The notes: generated from the sequence alone by a model not told the origin. Positions 32,175 through 42,284 are shown, counted from the first letter of the stretch. The stretch is 55,762 nt of DNA from CAZFIM01 sp964519615 (GCA_964519615.1 CAZFIM010000007.1:1-55762), one strand, 5' to 3'. A program made the numbers and translations.

Positions 32175-35174
32175 CTAGACTTTAACCTGTTCCAGAGAGG
32201 TAGCCGAAGCGATAGGTATAAATGATTTAACGAGGTTAGGGTCGAATTGCGTACCGGCGTTGCGTTCAAGCTCGTCGACGGCATCCTGAATAGAAAGTGC
32301 ATTTCTGTAGGGCCGGTTGGAGGTCATGGCATCATACGCATCTGCAATCGCCAGGATGCGTCCCTCAAGCGAGATGGCCTCGCCTTTCAAGCCATTGGGA
32401 TAGCCGTTTCCGTCCCAGCGTTCATGGTGCTGGTGTATTGCCGGCAGACAGGGAGTAAGGCCCGGCACATGGCCGACAATGGTACGTGAAAGTTCAGGAT
32501 GCGTTTTGATCAATTCCCGTTCCTCTATATTCAGCTTGCCTGCTTTATTAAGTACGTCGTCGAATATACCGATTTTCCCGATATCATGAAGAAGCGCGGC
32601 ATGGCTTACCACCGCAACTCTGTCCGGAGGTAGTCCTATAGCCTCGGCAAGAGCTACGGCATAGTACCGGACTTTTCTGGAATGACCGTATGTATAGGGG
32701 TCTCTGGCTTCGATAGTAGAGGCAAGAGCATAGATGATGCTGAGTACTTCCTTCTCCGCGGCCGGCGTTTTTTCCTGAAGCTCCGTTGAGAGTGGCAGCA
32801 TATGTGATACCATGCATGTCCTGTTTCCACCTGTTCTTTTGGCATGGTAGAGAGCTTTATCGGCAGCATTGACAATATGATCTGCGGTAAGGCCGTCTCC
32901 CGGCCAGGAAGCAAGACCCAGACTGAGTGTAACGGAATACTGCTGATGTACAGGATTAGTAGCGATAAGATTACGTATTCTTTCAGCTGCTGCAAATCCG
33001 TCTTCCACATTGGTTTGAGGCATCAAAATAGCAAATTCATCTCCACCATAACGAAATGCGATATCGATATTTCTGATTGCGCTGAAGAGAGAATTCCCGA
33101 TCTGTGTTAAAAGTTTATCTCCCGCTATATGGCCCATGGAATCGTTATAGCTCTTGAAGCTATCGAGATCGATAAAAATGAGAGAGAGCTCGCTGCCGTA
33201 ACGTGCGTGACGGTCTATTTCATGAACAAGTATCTCGTCGAAATGACGGCGGTTATACAGGCCTGTAAGATCATCGATCCTCGCCCGCTGTTCTGCTTTG
33301 GCGTATAATTGCGCATTTGCTACCGATGTTGAAATCTGTTTCACCAGCCGTTCCAGCAGTAGAGTCTGCGCCGGACTATATGCGTCAGATTTACAACTGC
33401 CGATAATCAAGCTCCCTATACCTTCTCCTTTGGAGACCAATGGTAAATAGATAATTGACCTGATGCCGTTATCCAGATATTTCCTGCTGTTTACAAACAT
33501 CGTGTCACGTGTTAAATCGGTTTCATATATACTGCGGTTATGTTTGACAACCCATTCCGTGCCCGTGCCCTCAAGCCACATTCTTTTATTGACCTGCCAT
33601 ACATGGCCGATCGCTGTGGACGATGATATAGCGGAGAAGAAAAGTTCATTTCTATCTATCATTGCCACTGCGGCAAAATCTATATCGATTACTTCTCGCA
33701 AGCCGCTCACAAAGGCATCGTACACATCCTGAATGTTTAAACTGGAGGTAATTACATTTGACAGCCGGTTGATTAAAGACAGCTCCTGCTCGCGTTTTTT
33801 TAGCTCTTCCTGATAATAGGTTTTTTCCAGACTTATCGCTATCTGGTTTGTAATACTGTCGATTAAATTGGAGTCCTCTATCGAATATTTTCCGGATGAT
33901 TTTCGGCATATCGCCATTATGCCGATCAGGCTTTCACGGCTTACAAGCGGGAATAGAAGTTCAATTCCGAGTTTTCTAATGATACTACGCTCTTCATCCC
34001 AGAGACTGCGAAATTCAGGGAGTACGTCGATTTCTTCCCGGGTACAAAATTCGCGTTTAAGCCAGTCAACAATCGGACTTCCCTGCTTAATGCGAAGCAG
34101 GGTCTGAGTATCCTCATTGGCAGGTTCACTGAATGCAGCAACGAAATCGCCGCCTGGTTCCTGTAGTAAAATATAGGCACCCTCACAATCCAGTGCTTTA
34201 ACCAGAGGTGGCAATAGACCTTCGCTTAATTCCTGCAGGCTGAAAACTCCGCTGATCTTGTGCCTTATAAAGTCCAGCAGCTCCCTGCGATACTTGTATC
34301 TGTCTTTGTAGAATAGATGTTCGATGGTGCCCAGAAAAATAGGATGCAGCCGTGATATCAACCAGACAACAAGCAAAATAGCCAGCGACGAAAGTATCAT
34401 TGAAAGCCAGTTCAGCGCAAATCCAGTAATCAGGTGAATAAGATAGAAAGAAGCCAGACACCCCATGAAACTCACCACTGCGAGCATGGTTAATCCCAGT
34501 CCACGTCTTAATACCAGATTAATACTCACAAGATCATGTTTGACTACGGCATACGTAAGGATGCAGGCGGAGACCAGCCCTCCGAAATGGCTAACCGGTA
34601 TTTCCTTGGCCAGAGGTGTGACTCCGCTGAACCCGAATGCCATGAGCGTACAAATGGCCATAATCAGATAGCCTGTTTTATTACGTTCTTCCATGTTGAC
34701 TTGAGAGTGAAATCTGCGGATCAGAGAGTAGACACCGAAAACAGCGATTAATACTATAGGAACGATATAAAAGGCAAACCACCAGCCGTAGGTGGGATTT
34801 ACATGACCTGAAGAGTAGGTTAAGCCTGGTGGGGCCTGGCCTATAATCAGCAAAATGGTCAGAATTGCCAGAGATCCGTATCCGAGATGGACTCCCATGC
34901 CACCCGGAAGATCGAGAAAAGCTCTGGTAAAGAAATACAATTGGATAACCCATGCCAGGGAAAAGAAAAGGACGAATTTGAAAAGCAGAAGTTTATAATC
35001 CGTCATGAAGCTGCTGCGTAAAAGAAAGTCGCTCAAGCTCCATAATGCTGCTGCGGTGAGATATACGGCAAACAGCTTTTGTTGTCTCTGTTTTGGCCGA
35101 TTGAATAGCGTGATGAACAGGAGCGATAAATAAAGGACGGTTACTATTAACGGCGCCAGATAATTGTTTTGCAT
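32175..35174 (-). CDS. Membrane sensor with 7TM-type N-terminus, two GAF domains, GGDEF and HD-GYP domains
   Basis: This 999-aa protein begins with a hydrophobic region of about seven to eight helices (1-270). Two GAF-like domains follow (about 305-450 and 475-620). The GGDEF domain begins RIDDLTGLYNRRHFD and has an intact active site in FRYGGDEFAI, so diguanylate cyclase activity is likely. The HD-GYP domain has HDIGK at 863 and HHERWDGNGYPNGLKGE, so c-di-GMP hydrolysis is also likely. One protein could therefore make and degrade c-di-GMP in response to membrane and GAF signals. There is no kinase domain. It is not in an operon; the next gene (GH3-like) is 196 bases upstream and on the same strand. 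Confidence 0.95.
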   Translation of the reverse strand: MQNNYLAPLIVTVLYLSLLFITLFNRPKQRQQKLFAVYLTAAALWSLSDFLLRSSFMTDYKLLLFKFVLFFSLAWVIQLYFFTRAFLDLPGGMGVHLGYGSLAILTILLIIGQAPPGLTYSSGHVNPTYGWWFAFYIVPIVLIAVFGVYSLIRRFHSQVNMEERNKTGYLIMAICTLMAFGFSGVTPLAKEIPVSHFGGLVSACILTYAVVKHDLVSINLVLRRGLGLTMLAVVSFMGCLASFYLIHLITGFALNWLSMILSSLAILLVVWLISRLHPIFLGTIEHLFYKDRYKYRRELLDFIRHKISGVFSLQELSEGLLPPLVKALDCEGAYILLQEPGGDFVAAFSEPANEDTQTLLRIKQGSPIVDWLKREFCTREEIDVLPEFRSLWDEERSIIRKLGIELLFPLVSRESLIGIMAICRKSSGKYSIEDSNLIDSITNQIAISLEKTYYQEELKKREQELSLINRLSNVITSSLNIQDVYDAFVSGLREVIDIDFAAVAMIDRNELFFSAISSSTAIGHVWQVNKRMWLEGTGTEWVVKHNRSIYETDLTRDTMFVNSRKYLDNGIRSIIYLPLVSKGEGIGSLIIGSCKSDAYSPAQTLLLERLVKQISTSVANAQLYAKAEQRARIDDLTGLYNRRHFDEILVHEIDRHARYGSELSLIFIDLDSFKSYNDSMGHIAGDKLLTQIGNSLFSAIRNIDIAFRYGGDEFAILMPQTNVEDGFAAAERIRNLIATNPVHQQYSVTLSLGLASWPGDGLTADHIVNAADKALYHAKRTGGNRTCMVSHMLPLSTELQEKTPAAEKEVLSIIYALASTIEARDPYTYGHSRKVRYYAVALAEAIGLPPDRVAVVSHAALLHDIGKIGIFDDVLNKAGKLNIEERELIKTHPELSRTIVGHVPGLTPCLPAIHQHHERWDGNGYPNGLKGEAISLEGRILAIADAYDAMTSNRPYRNALSIQDAVDELERNAGTQFDPNLVKSFIPIASATSLEQVKV

Positions 35175-35306
35175 CTGATAGTTATCACTACTGACTTATT
35201 GCCTAGCTTTATTATGTGGGCAGATAAGATAATTGTCAATAGATATCGATTAGGATAGGACTTAAGTAATACGGCAACCGGTAGTATAATGCTCGTTTGA
35301 GACAGA

Positions 35307-35339
35307 AACGAGTGGAACTGAGGACCAGCTCCACTCGTT
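35307..35339 (-). terminator. Terminator of the GH3-like gene
   Basis: AACGAGTGGA (35307-35316) and TCCACTCGTT (35330-35339) form a perfect 10-bp stem with a 13-base loop, 32 bases past the stop of the GH3-like gene. The T run is weak (TTTCTGT), so termination may be partial. Confidence 0.55.
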
Positions 35340-35370
35340 GCCGAGGCACAAGTATGTATATCAGTTTAGG

Positions 35371-37008
35371 TCAGGCTGTAGTTTTAACTTTTGCTCCCAG
35401 AAGTGATAGGATACTGTCCGGCGGATTAATGTGCGGGGGCCTTTGGCGGGACAGGGTAGCTCCTTCGACCTTTTGTTTTTCTTTGAAAGTATCGAAGACG
35501 CCTGTAGGAAGCAGAGTTACCTTTATCGGCTTAAAACTTATAAGCTGCTCAAGGCTGGCAAGATCATCATACACATAGAGACCGTCGTCAATTTTTTTTA
35601 TCTCCTGGTATATCGCTCTGGAAATTCCGTGTTCGCTGGCGATATAATCGTCTTTCAGCTCAATATACATATGGAGGATGGGTGATTGGCCGACGGGTGT
35701 GGTCTCATATTCTTTTCTTCCTGTCCACCCCTTATACGGTATCCCGGTGTTTTCCAGCGCCTGCCAGATTACACGCTCTGTCAGACGCATAAAGCCCAGG
35801 TCGATCAGGTCATCCACACGCCGTTCAAATACCATCTGAGGTAATTCGATACCCAGTTTTTCATTTCTCAGAGCGGTTATTCTCACCATATCGCCAAGTC
35901 TATATCTTACCAGGGCTCCCCCGTGAAAGTTGGTGATGACAACCTCATAGCTTTCACCTACTTTAAGCTCATTTAAAAGCAGCGTTTTTGGTTTGTAGCG
36001 GGGATTGAGTTCCTCCTGAAAATGCTCAAGTTCAGGGATGAATTCCAGAAAGTTTAGATTCGGGAAAAAGACCATTCCGTCGTAGTCCCAGGTCTGTGTT
36101 GCTACCACGACAGTTTCGCTGTTGCCGTACACATTTAACGGAGTTCTGCCCCACAGCTCTTTAATCTTTTCCTTGTAGACTATGCTATCCGTACCCATTG
36201 AAGCTATTACCTTGAGTGACCAGAGGTCTTTAGGCATCATAGGCCGTCCTGCCAGTTTACTCTTTATTTTTCCTTTCAAAATTCGTAAAAGCTTTGGCGG
36301 ATTAAGCAGCAGTTCTCCCATACGTACACTACCGCTGCCTCTCCTGAATTTCTCTCCGATTGCCACCAGTACTCCTGCCAGTCCGAAGAATCCGTCCATG
36401 CCATTGGAGAAAGCCATCTTGAAACCATTTTCTACCCTTTCTTCAAAGGACATGCTCACGGACTCCGATAGCGGCGGGAGGTACTTAAATCCTATATCCT
36501 CCTTGAGCCTGGTAGCGACATTTCCCGTAAGATATGGTTGATGCGCCATTGCATGAAGCAGCTTCAAACCTTCTTTCATTACAACATCATTTTTTTTACT
36601 GCAGCTTCCAAGCAATGCGATCGAACTAAAATCTATCCCCGCTTCTTCCCAGAACTTTTTTGTCACCGGTATCCATTTATGGGGATACTCACCGGATTTA
36701 CCGGATGTTTTTATCCAGCGGTCAGGTTTGCAGGGCAGAATGTCCTCCCTCTGCTCAACAAGCTCAGGACAATAGTCTTTATAGGTTGTAATTGGCACCT
36801 GGTTTCTGAATTCTTCAACTGTGAAAGGCATAGCACCTTTCATAATCTTCCTTCCCAGTTGACTGCGTTTTAGTAATTCGATCTGCTCAAGCAGTAAATG
36901 TTTTTGAATGGCCATAAACTGGTCTATGTTGAGGTCCAGAAATCCGCAGCACATTTGCCACAATTCAGAGTTTCTTTTTTGTTTGATCAGTTCATTTATC
37001 TTGGACAT
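35371..37008 (-). CDS. GH3-superfamily acyl-adenylating protein
   Basis: The 545-aa protein looks like the GH3/JAR1 family of acyl-adenylate-forming enzymes that in plants conjugate amino acids to carboxylic hormones. ATP-binding motif-like segments are WIKTSGKSGEYPHKWIPVTK (near 98), VYGNSETVVVATQTWDYDG (near 283) and RYRLGDMV (near 375). Bacterial members are scattered and poorly studied. Substrate and acceptor are unknown. There is no transmembrane segment. It is transcribed alone, upstream of the GGDEF/HD-GYP sensor. The family call rests on those motifs and the overall length; an unusual CoA ligase is the alternative. Confidence 0.7.
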   Translation of the reverse strand: MSKINELIKQKRNSELWQMCCGFLDLNIDQFMAIQKHLLLEQIELLKRSQLGRKIMKGAMPFTVEEFRNQVPITTYKDYCPELVEQREDILPCKPDRWIKTSGKSGEYPHKWIPVTKKFWEEAGIDFSSIALLGSCSKKNDVVMKEGLKLLHAMAHQPYLTGNVATRLKEDIGFKYLPPLSESVSMSFEERVENGFKMAFSNGMDGFFGLAGVLVAIGEKFRRGSGSVRMGELLLNPPKLLRILKGKIKSKLAGRPMMPKDLWSLKVIASMGTDSIVYKEKIKELWGRTPLNVYGNSETVVVATQTWDYDGMVFFPNLNFLEFIPELEHFQEELNPRYKPKTLLLNELKVGESYEVVITNFHGGALVRYRLGDMVRITALRNEKLGIELPQMVFERRVDDLIDLGFMRLTERVIWQALENTGIPYKGWTGRKEYETTPVGQSPILHMYIELKDDYIASEHGISRAIYQEIKKIDDGLYVYDDLASLEQLISFKPIKVTLLPTGVFDTFKEKQKVEGATLSRQRPPHINPPDSILSLLGAKVKTTA

Positions 37009-37167
37009 TACGCCTACCTCCGGTTTCGCGCACCGGGATATACTATGTCACATTTAAAATGTTCTGAGAAGTAACTGTGTTATAGAAGATAGTTCTATTA
37101 GATTCAAATACCGGGGAAAAGATTATCTTATGGGATATAATTCTATTAACTTCGGCTGTGACGTATG

Positions 37168-37596
37168 CTATGCAATCCGGACCAGCTGAATATCGAACAC
37201 TAGATCCTGACCGGCCAGCGGGTGGTTGGCATCAAGCGTGATTTGCTCAGTGGTGATATCCATGACCTTGACGTTAAAAATGTTTCCATCGTTCTGATGC
37301 ATTTGTAAGTATTGTCCTATGTGAGGATTCATCCCTTCCGGCAAAAGGCTTTTTTGAACTGAAAATTGTAATTTTTCATCATATGGACCGTATGCTTCAT
37401 CAGAGGCTATTTCAGTAGTTCTGGTATCGCCGGGATTCATGCCGATAACGGTCTTTTCAAAACCGGGAATAACCTTGCCTTCGCCTATCGTGAACTCTAA
37501 AGGTTCATGATTCTCCGATGAATCGAATATACTGCCGTCTTTTAACTTGCCGGTGTAATGAACTGTTACGATATCGCCTGTTTTTGCTACTGTCAT
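37168..37596 (-). CDS. slyD: FKBP-type peptidyl-prolyl isomerase, SlyD-like
   Basis: The 142-aa protein has the split FKBP domain of SlyD: VHYTGKLKDGSIFDSS, then LEFTIGEGKVIPGFEKTVIGMNPGD, then an inserted-flap chaperone domain (about 70-120), and LDANHPLAGQDLVFDIQLV at the end. It speeds prolyl isomerisation and holds unfolded proteins. It lacks the His/Cys-rich metal-binding tail of E. coli SlyD, so hydrogenase nickel delivery is not indicated. It is a single gene. Confidence 0.95.
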   Translation of the reverse strand: MTVAKTGDIVTVHYTGKLKDGSIFDSSENHEPLEFTIGEGKVIPGFEKTVIGMNPGDTRTTEIASDEAYGPYDEKLQFSVQKSLLPEGMNPHIGQYLQMHQNDGNIFNVKVMDITTEQITLDANHPLAGQDLVFDIQLVRIA

Positions 37597-38319
37597 TAGT
37601 TTTCTCCTTGTTACAAATTTTTATATTGTCATGCGTCTCAATCGGCCTTTTGTCACGGAAGAATGTGTATCGAGGATCTGGTCTTGCTCGTAGAGAAGAG
37701 AGAAGTTATTGATACGTTTTGGGTAGATTCGCTACCGGTAAAAAAACGCGGTTATCTGTCATATCAAAACGACGGGGACGGCCATATTCTCTCCTTTATT
37801 TGTTTATTAATGTGAGGCCATCCATGCGATGAACAGACTCGTTGAAATCCGGCGATTATTCCAGTAAATGATATAAAAACCCTGCACTTTTACTCTACAA
37901 TAAAATGTAATATTAAACAAATTACAAAGTGGAGGAAAGAATACACATAGTTGTTCGCTAGATTGTCAGACCGGTCAGCGCTAGCAGCAATCTTTATGGG
38001 AACGATGTTCTCAACTTTCTCCAAGAGACTGTTCGAATAGTAGAAGCGATGGCCAATATACTTTCACGTGGTGCTTCGTATTACTCGTGCGGGTTATGAT
38101 CTGCACGATAATCTGGCGCATATCTGTCAGCTATTTGTACATGAGAGACCCGGGTAAAGTATTTGTCATATGGACATGGCACGATAAATCACAGGCCAGT
38201 GAAATGCTCTGTGCTTTATTGTCAGGCGTTCTTGTGTATTTCTTTTCTTCCCCTCTGAAACAATTATGATGCAGCCGTATAATGATAAATATGCATAAAG
38301 TATCGGGTCTAACAGCTAA
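37597..38319. other. 723-base region with no confident gene
   Basis: Between slyD and the NarL-type kinase there is no ORF I trust. Short plus-strand fragments look protein-like in shifting frames around 37960-38040 and 38070-38160 (for example VLRITRAGYDLHDNLAHICQ), but none has a good start signal. It may be a decayed gene or just a long spacer. No tRNA and no T-rich terminator were seen. Confidence 0.4.
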
Positions 38320-39411
38320 CTAGCATTTAGCCTCTATCAAAAGTGAGGTGCCTTCGCCAGGCTTGGAATGGATTTGGAAGGTTCCATCGAGGAAATCGAT
38401 CCTCTGTTTCATACCGATCAGCCCTAGCTTACCATTGGCGGCTAGAGTATCAAATTTTTCCGGGGGGAGGAATCCCTGTCCATTATCTTCAATGCATATT
38501 TTGAGGTACTCAGGTTCAAACTTCAGAATAATATACACCTCTGTAGCTTGGGAGTGACGCTTTATATTGTTCAGCGCCTCTTGTGTGATGCGGAATATGT
38601 TTACCTCTGCTTTGGGAGGCAAATCGCGGCTTCTCCCTTTTACCCGAATCCGTACCTTAATATCAGATTCCTTGCTCGTGCGATCCACAAGCCATCTCAG
38701 TGCCGGAACCAGTCCGAGGTTATCCAGAATACTCGGTCTCAAGTCAAGGGTTGCCCTGCGTATATCCTCAACGGCTTGTAGAGTGGCGTCCCTGATCCAC
38801 ACCGCCTTTTTTCTTACATTATCTATATCGTCGTGGTCAGCAGGAATTATGTTTTGAGCTTGATTAGCTATAACCAGCAGTGTCTGGATGGTATCATCAT
38901 GGAGTTCGCGGGCAAGACGCAATCGTTCGTTTTCTTGAGATTCGAGTATTTTAGATACATACAACTGTCGTTCCGCTTCACGTTCTACGAAATGTCTTCT
39001 CTCTTTTTGACGCCAGGTTATTTCGAAAGTCCCTATTGATACGATCATTACAGGCAGCAGTAATAAGACAATATTGGTTATCAGTGAACTTGTTGACCAC
39101 ATGACGATCGCTATTGGCAGTACGCCTATCAATGCCAACAAAAACGCCCCCAATGCACCCCACCAGGAGAAAAAAACGACCGCATAAATAATCGGAATTA
39201 AAAAGAGGATACCTATAAAGCGGTTCATCAATTCCACTAAAGCCAGGTTGTAGAGCGGAGTTAGCCAATAAACCCAGGGTTTGGTATTCCAGGCGCTCCA
39301 GGGCCAGGCATGATAAATAAATATCAGAAACAACGAGATAATTAATATTGCCCAGAAGTGCGGACTCTTTGTTATCTTTCCCTCGGGCTTTGGTGGGAAT
39401 ATAGTTGACAT
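38320..39411 (-). CDS. NarL/DesK-type sensor histidine kinase
   Basis: The 363-aa protein has four or five predicted membrane helices in residues 20-130. A HisKA_3 dimerisation domain follows with phospho-acceptor His171 in RLARELHDDTIQ. The HATPase domain has the N-box ITQEALNNIKRH, EDNGQGF and GLIGMKQRI. The signal is probably sensed in or near the membrane. It lies 10 bases after its response-regulator gene, so both are in one operon. The target may be one of the nearby transporter operons, but this is inference from position. Confidence 0.94.
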   Translation of the reverse strand: MSTIFPPKPEGKITKSPHFWAILIISLFLIFIYHAWPWSAWNTKPWVYWLTPLYNLALVELMNRFIGILFLIPIIYAVVFFSWWGALGAFLLALIGVLPIAIVMWSTSSLITNIVLLLLPVMIVSIGTFEITWRQKERRHFVEREAERQLYVSKILESQENERLRLARELHDDTIQTLLVIANQAQNIIPADHDDIDNVRKKAVWIRDATLQAVEDIRRATLDLRPSILDNLGLVPALRWLVDRTSKESDIKVRIRVKGRSRDLPPKAEVNIFRITQEALNNIKRHSQATEVYIILKFEPEYLKICIEDNGQGFLPPEKFDTLAANGKLGLIGMKQRIDFLDGTFQIHSKPGEGTSLLIEAKC

Positions 39412-39421
39412 TAATACCTCT

Positions 39422-40111
39422 TTATTGCAGGTCGTTTACAGTGATAATACCTGAACGGAGGCCGACGATTACCGCTTCGGTGCGAGAGGATACGTTTAAT
39501 TTCAGAAAAATGTCAACAAGGTAACCTTTAATAGTGCGCAGGCTTAACCCCAATCTTAGAGCAATATCTTTATTGGATATGCCTTGAGCAGCCAGGCTTA
39601 ACACTTCCAGCTCTCTGGCAGAAAGCTTGTTGCCGATACCCAATCTCAAGGGGGCAGGGGCATGTTTAAGGGCATATTTGAAAATCTGTTGTGAAACCGA
39701 GGAAGACAATACCGTCTCTCCGGAGACCAGAGCCCGTACGGCATGAATGACTTCATCGCCGTAAACGCTTTTGGTCAAATAGCCGCCCGCTCCTGCCCGA
39801 ATTATACCGAGTATGTGTTCGCTATCGCTATGGACAGTCAGAACGAGCACGCTTATGGAGAGGCCTTTCGCTTTAATGAGCTTGGTTGCTTCCAAACCGT
39901 TGAGCTTGGGCATACTTATATCCATGATAACGACATCGGGCATGAGTTCTGTGGCAAGCTGAACTGCTTCTTCGCCGTCACCGGCTTCGGCGATTACTTC
40001 AAAGTCGGGCTGTTTTTCGAGGACGTCTCTCAGGGCCTGGCGTAAAAGGGGATGGTCATCAGCCAATATTATCCTTGTGGCTTTCTTGACCCGATCTAAG
40101 CCGATTCCCAT
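39422..40111 (-). CDS. NarL/LuxR-family response regulator
   Basis: This 229-aa protein has a receiver domain with Asp64 in VVIMDISMPKLNG and a C-terminal LuxR-type helix-turn-helix (LSARELEVLSLAAQGISNKDIALRLGLSLRTIKGYLVDIFLKL). I chose the ATG at 40111 because GGGGGA lies 6 bases upstream; an upstream in-frame codon at 40153 would add 14 basic residues. It forms an operon with the membrane kinase. The divergent cyclase gene is the nearest likely target. Confidence 0.94.
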   Translation of the reverse strand: MGIGLDRVKKATRIILADDHPLLRQALRDVLEKQPDFEVIAEAGDGEEAVQLATELMPDVVIMDISMPKLNGLEATKLIKAKGLSISVLVLTVHSDSEHILGIIRAGAGGYLTKSVYGDEVIHAVRALVSGETVLSSSVSQQIFKYALKHAPAPLRLGIGNKLSARELEVLSLAAQGISNKDIALRLGLSLRTIKGYLVDIFLKLNVSSRTEAVIVGLRSGIITVNDLQ

Positions 40112-40278
40112 CTTTATCCCCCGCCTGATTTTGCTACGCGGGGATTTTAACACAAAACAATTGACATTACTATGTATCTATTGCGGTTTTATCGAACTTT
40201 AGGACGGGGTCAATAGTCCGTTGTGAGTTCATTTAGAATGAGGTAGCTTTAAGCTAGCAAAAAAAGGAGGTAAATATA

Positions 40279-40950
40279 ATGGCTACAGGAAAAAGTCTTG
40301 CGGAGGGGTGGGTAGATATATCATACCCGCTGAGCGAGGATATGGTGTATTGGCCCGGCGACCCTATCCCGCCACATGTAGATTGGATCTATAAACAATC
40401 CAAGCAACCAGACCGTCCGCTTCCGATTTCGATGATCCAGTTGAATATAAATGTACATCATGGTACTCATATTGATACTCCCCTTCACTTTTTTTCTGAT
40501 GGATCGACTGCTGATAATATACCGCTGGATGCCATCATGGGGCCGGTACGTGTTATTGAAATCAAGGATAAAGTAACCATAGAGCCAAAGGAACTTGAAC
40601 CTTATCATATTCAGGCTGGCGAGCGTATTCTATTTAAAACGATAAATTCCTCATATTATAAGAAAAGCAAATTCGTCGAGGATTATGTCTATGTCTCTAC
40701 TGATGCGGCACATTTCCTCAAAGATAAGAAGGTGAAAGCTGTCGGCATAGATTATATTGCCATAGGCAGCTACCGTGATTTCAAGAATTTGGCTGACGTG
40801 CACATGGTACTTTTAAGTAACGGTATCTATATTATTGAACAAATTGATTTATCCGCGATTAAGGCCGGCCAGTACGAAATGATATGTCTGCCGATAAGAA
40901 TCAAGGGGAGTGACGCTGCTTTAGCTCGCGCCATCCTGCGGCCTTTATAG
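40279..40950 (+). CDS. Cyclase-family hydrolase (kynurenine formamidase-like)
   Basis: The 223-aa protein has the metal-binding signature HHGTHIDTPLHFF, known from the cyclase/KynB/isatin hydrolase family. Those enzymes hydrolyse cyclic or linear amides and lactones with Zn or Mn. Later conserved bits are VYVSTDAAHFL and KAVGIDYIAIG. An SD of AGGAGG precedes the ATG. No kynurenine-pathway gene is near, so a formamidase label would be a guess. It is followed by a TRAP operon, suggesting that it acts on the imported or related compound. Confidence 0.85.
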   Translation: MATGKSLAEGWVDISYPLSEDMVYWPGDPIPPHVDWIYKQSKQPDRPLPISMIQLNINVHHGTHIDTPLHFFSDGSTADNIPLDAIMGPVRVIEIKDKVTIEPKELEPYHIQAGERILFKTINSSYYKKSKFVEDYVYVSTDAAHFLKDKKVKAVGIDYIAIGSYRDFKNLADVHMVLLSNGIYIIEQIDLSAIKAGQYEMICLPIRIKGSDAALARAILRPL

Positions 40951-41079
40951 ACCGAATAAAGTGGTATAACTTGCTTTATATATTGAAATTTGGAGGTGAT
41001 GTATACAGGATGTTGCATTAAACTTCACCCCAGAAGGCTTTTTTAGAGGATAACGTACAACGTAAAGGAGGACAGATCT

Positions 41080-42171
41080 ATGAAAAAGGTATACTTTGTA
41101 CTGCTAATGGTTGTACTGGCCAGTGCTATGATTTTTAGCGGCTGTTCTTCCCCCGATACAACTAACCCACCAGAAACAAAGGCTCCGTCAGATACAACTG
41201 CGTCCACTAAAGTCATTGAGCTCAGAATGTCCACTACATCGCCCGAGATGATGAAGGATCTTAACAATGTCAGTTACTTCTGTTCTTATCTTGAAGAAAA
41301 CTCAGATGGAAGAATCAAGATAAAGAGATACTATGGCGGTTCACTGGCATCAGAGTTGGAAATGTTGGATTTGATCAAGGTAGGAGGGGCTGACATCGTA
41401 GGCTTTTCACCCTACAATTTGTACCAGGATTCAATGCCCTTTGTCGGGGGAGTCCAATTTCTTTACCCTCGAGATTATCCTGACATACTGTCTTTTCTGA
41501 ACGGAATTGTGTTTGAAAACCCGAATACTGCTCCCATTTGTGAGAAGGAGCTTGTACAACAAAATATTGAGTTTATGACATACTGCTCTACTGGTGAGAT
41601 GGTCATTTGCGTCAATTTTCTTCCTGCGGCCAGCCTGGCAGATTTACAAGGTAAAAAGATAGCCTCCCTCTCGGACTTACCATATTTTGATGCGGTTGGC
41701 ATGAGTACCGTCATGTCATCTATTGATGAAGCTTACGAGAGTTTGGGAAGGAACGTTTATCAGGGTTTCACATTTTCTACCTCTCTGATGGCGAACTTGA
41801 AGCTGCAGGAGGTATCAAAGGCTGCTGTGAGACTTGGAGTTGCAGGATGCTCTGATGCGATAGCCATTAATAAAGATACCTGGAATCACCTGCCTGCTGA
41901 CCTTCAGCAGGTATGCAGAGATGCGGCGGACTTCAGCAGGGAAAATAGTCTGAAGATATTTGGTGAAAGTGAAAAGAGGGCTATTCAGATATTTCTTGAT
42001 GCCGGTTGCGAAGTCAATTTGCTTTCATCTGAGGATCAAATGACGCTGGCTTTAGCTATGCTTGATGAGTGGGAAAAGACCTTTACTGATCTCTGCAAGC
42101 GAAGCGGTGTTTCAGATGCAAACAGGGACATGCTCATAAAGTACGTTAGCGATTTCACTCATTCAAAGTAA
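41080..42171 (+). CDS. dctP: TRAP transporter substrate-binding lipoprotein (second system)
   Basis: The 363-aa protein begins with a lipoprotein signal ending in FSGC (Cys22) and a Thr/Pro-rich linker (23-48). It then shows the DctP layout, with LASELEMLDLIKVGGADIVGF near residue 90, VGMSTVMSSIDEAYESLGRNVYQG near 210 and the late WNHLPADLQQVCRDAADFS. It starts the second TRAP operon, and shares the layout, but not close sequence, with the first DctP (16029-17075). AGGAGGACAG precedes the ATG. A hairpin lies just past its stop. The substrate is unknown. Confidence 0.92.
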   Translation: MKKVYFVLLMVVLASAMIFSGCSSPDTTNPPETKAPSDTTASTKVIELRMSTTSPEMMKDLNNVSYFCSYLEENSDGRIKIKRYYGGSLASELEMLDLIKVGGADIVGFSPYNLYQDSMPFVGGVQFLYPRDYPDILSFLNGIVFENPNTAPICEKELVQQNIEFMTYCSTGEMVICVNFLPAASLADLQGKKIASLSDLPYFDAVGMSTVMSSIDEAYESLGRNVYQGFTFSTSLMANLKLQEVSKAAVRLGVAGCSDAIAINKDTWNHLPADLQQVCRDAADFSRENSLKIFGESEKRAIQIFLDAGCEVNLLSSEDQMTLALAMLDEWEKTFTDLCKRSGVSDANRDMLIKYVSDFTHSK

Positions 42172-42203
42172 AGGACTGATAATCAGGGTCTAAACTGAAT
42201 AAC

Positions 42204-42227
42204 GGGGGAAATAGCTTTATTGTCCCC
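42204..42227 (+). terminator. Hairpin after the second dctP gene
   Basis: GGGGGAAATA pairs imperfectly with TTATTGTCCCC, followed by TCTCTTTAT. It lies 33 bases after the dctP stop and may be a partial terminator between the binding-protein gene and the downstream genes, as in the first TRAP operon. Confidence 0.4.
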
Positions 42228-42284
42228 TCTCTTTATCTGGAATAGGAAAGGCACTTATTTAAAAATGCATTCAAGGAGGTTAAT

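Noticed and set aside
38087..38269. 60-codon plus-strand frame between slyD and the kinase
   Set aside because: No ribosome-binding site and an unconvincing hydrophobic translation; kept only as part of the possible decayed region.
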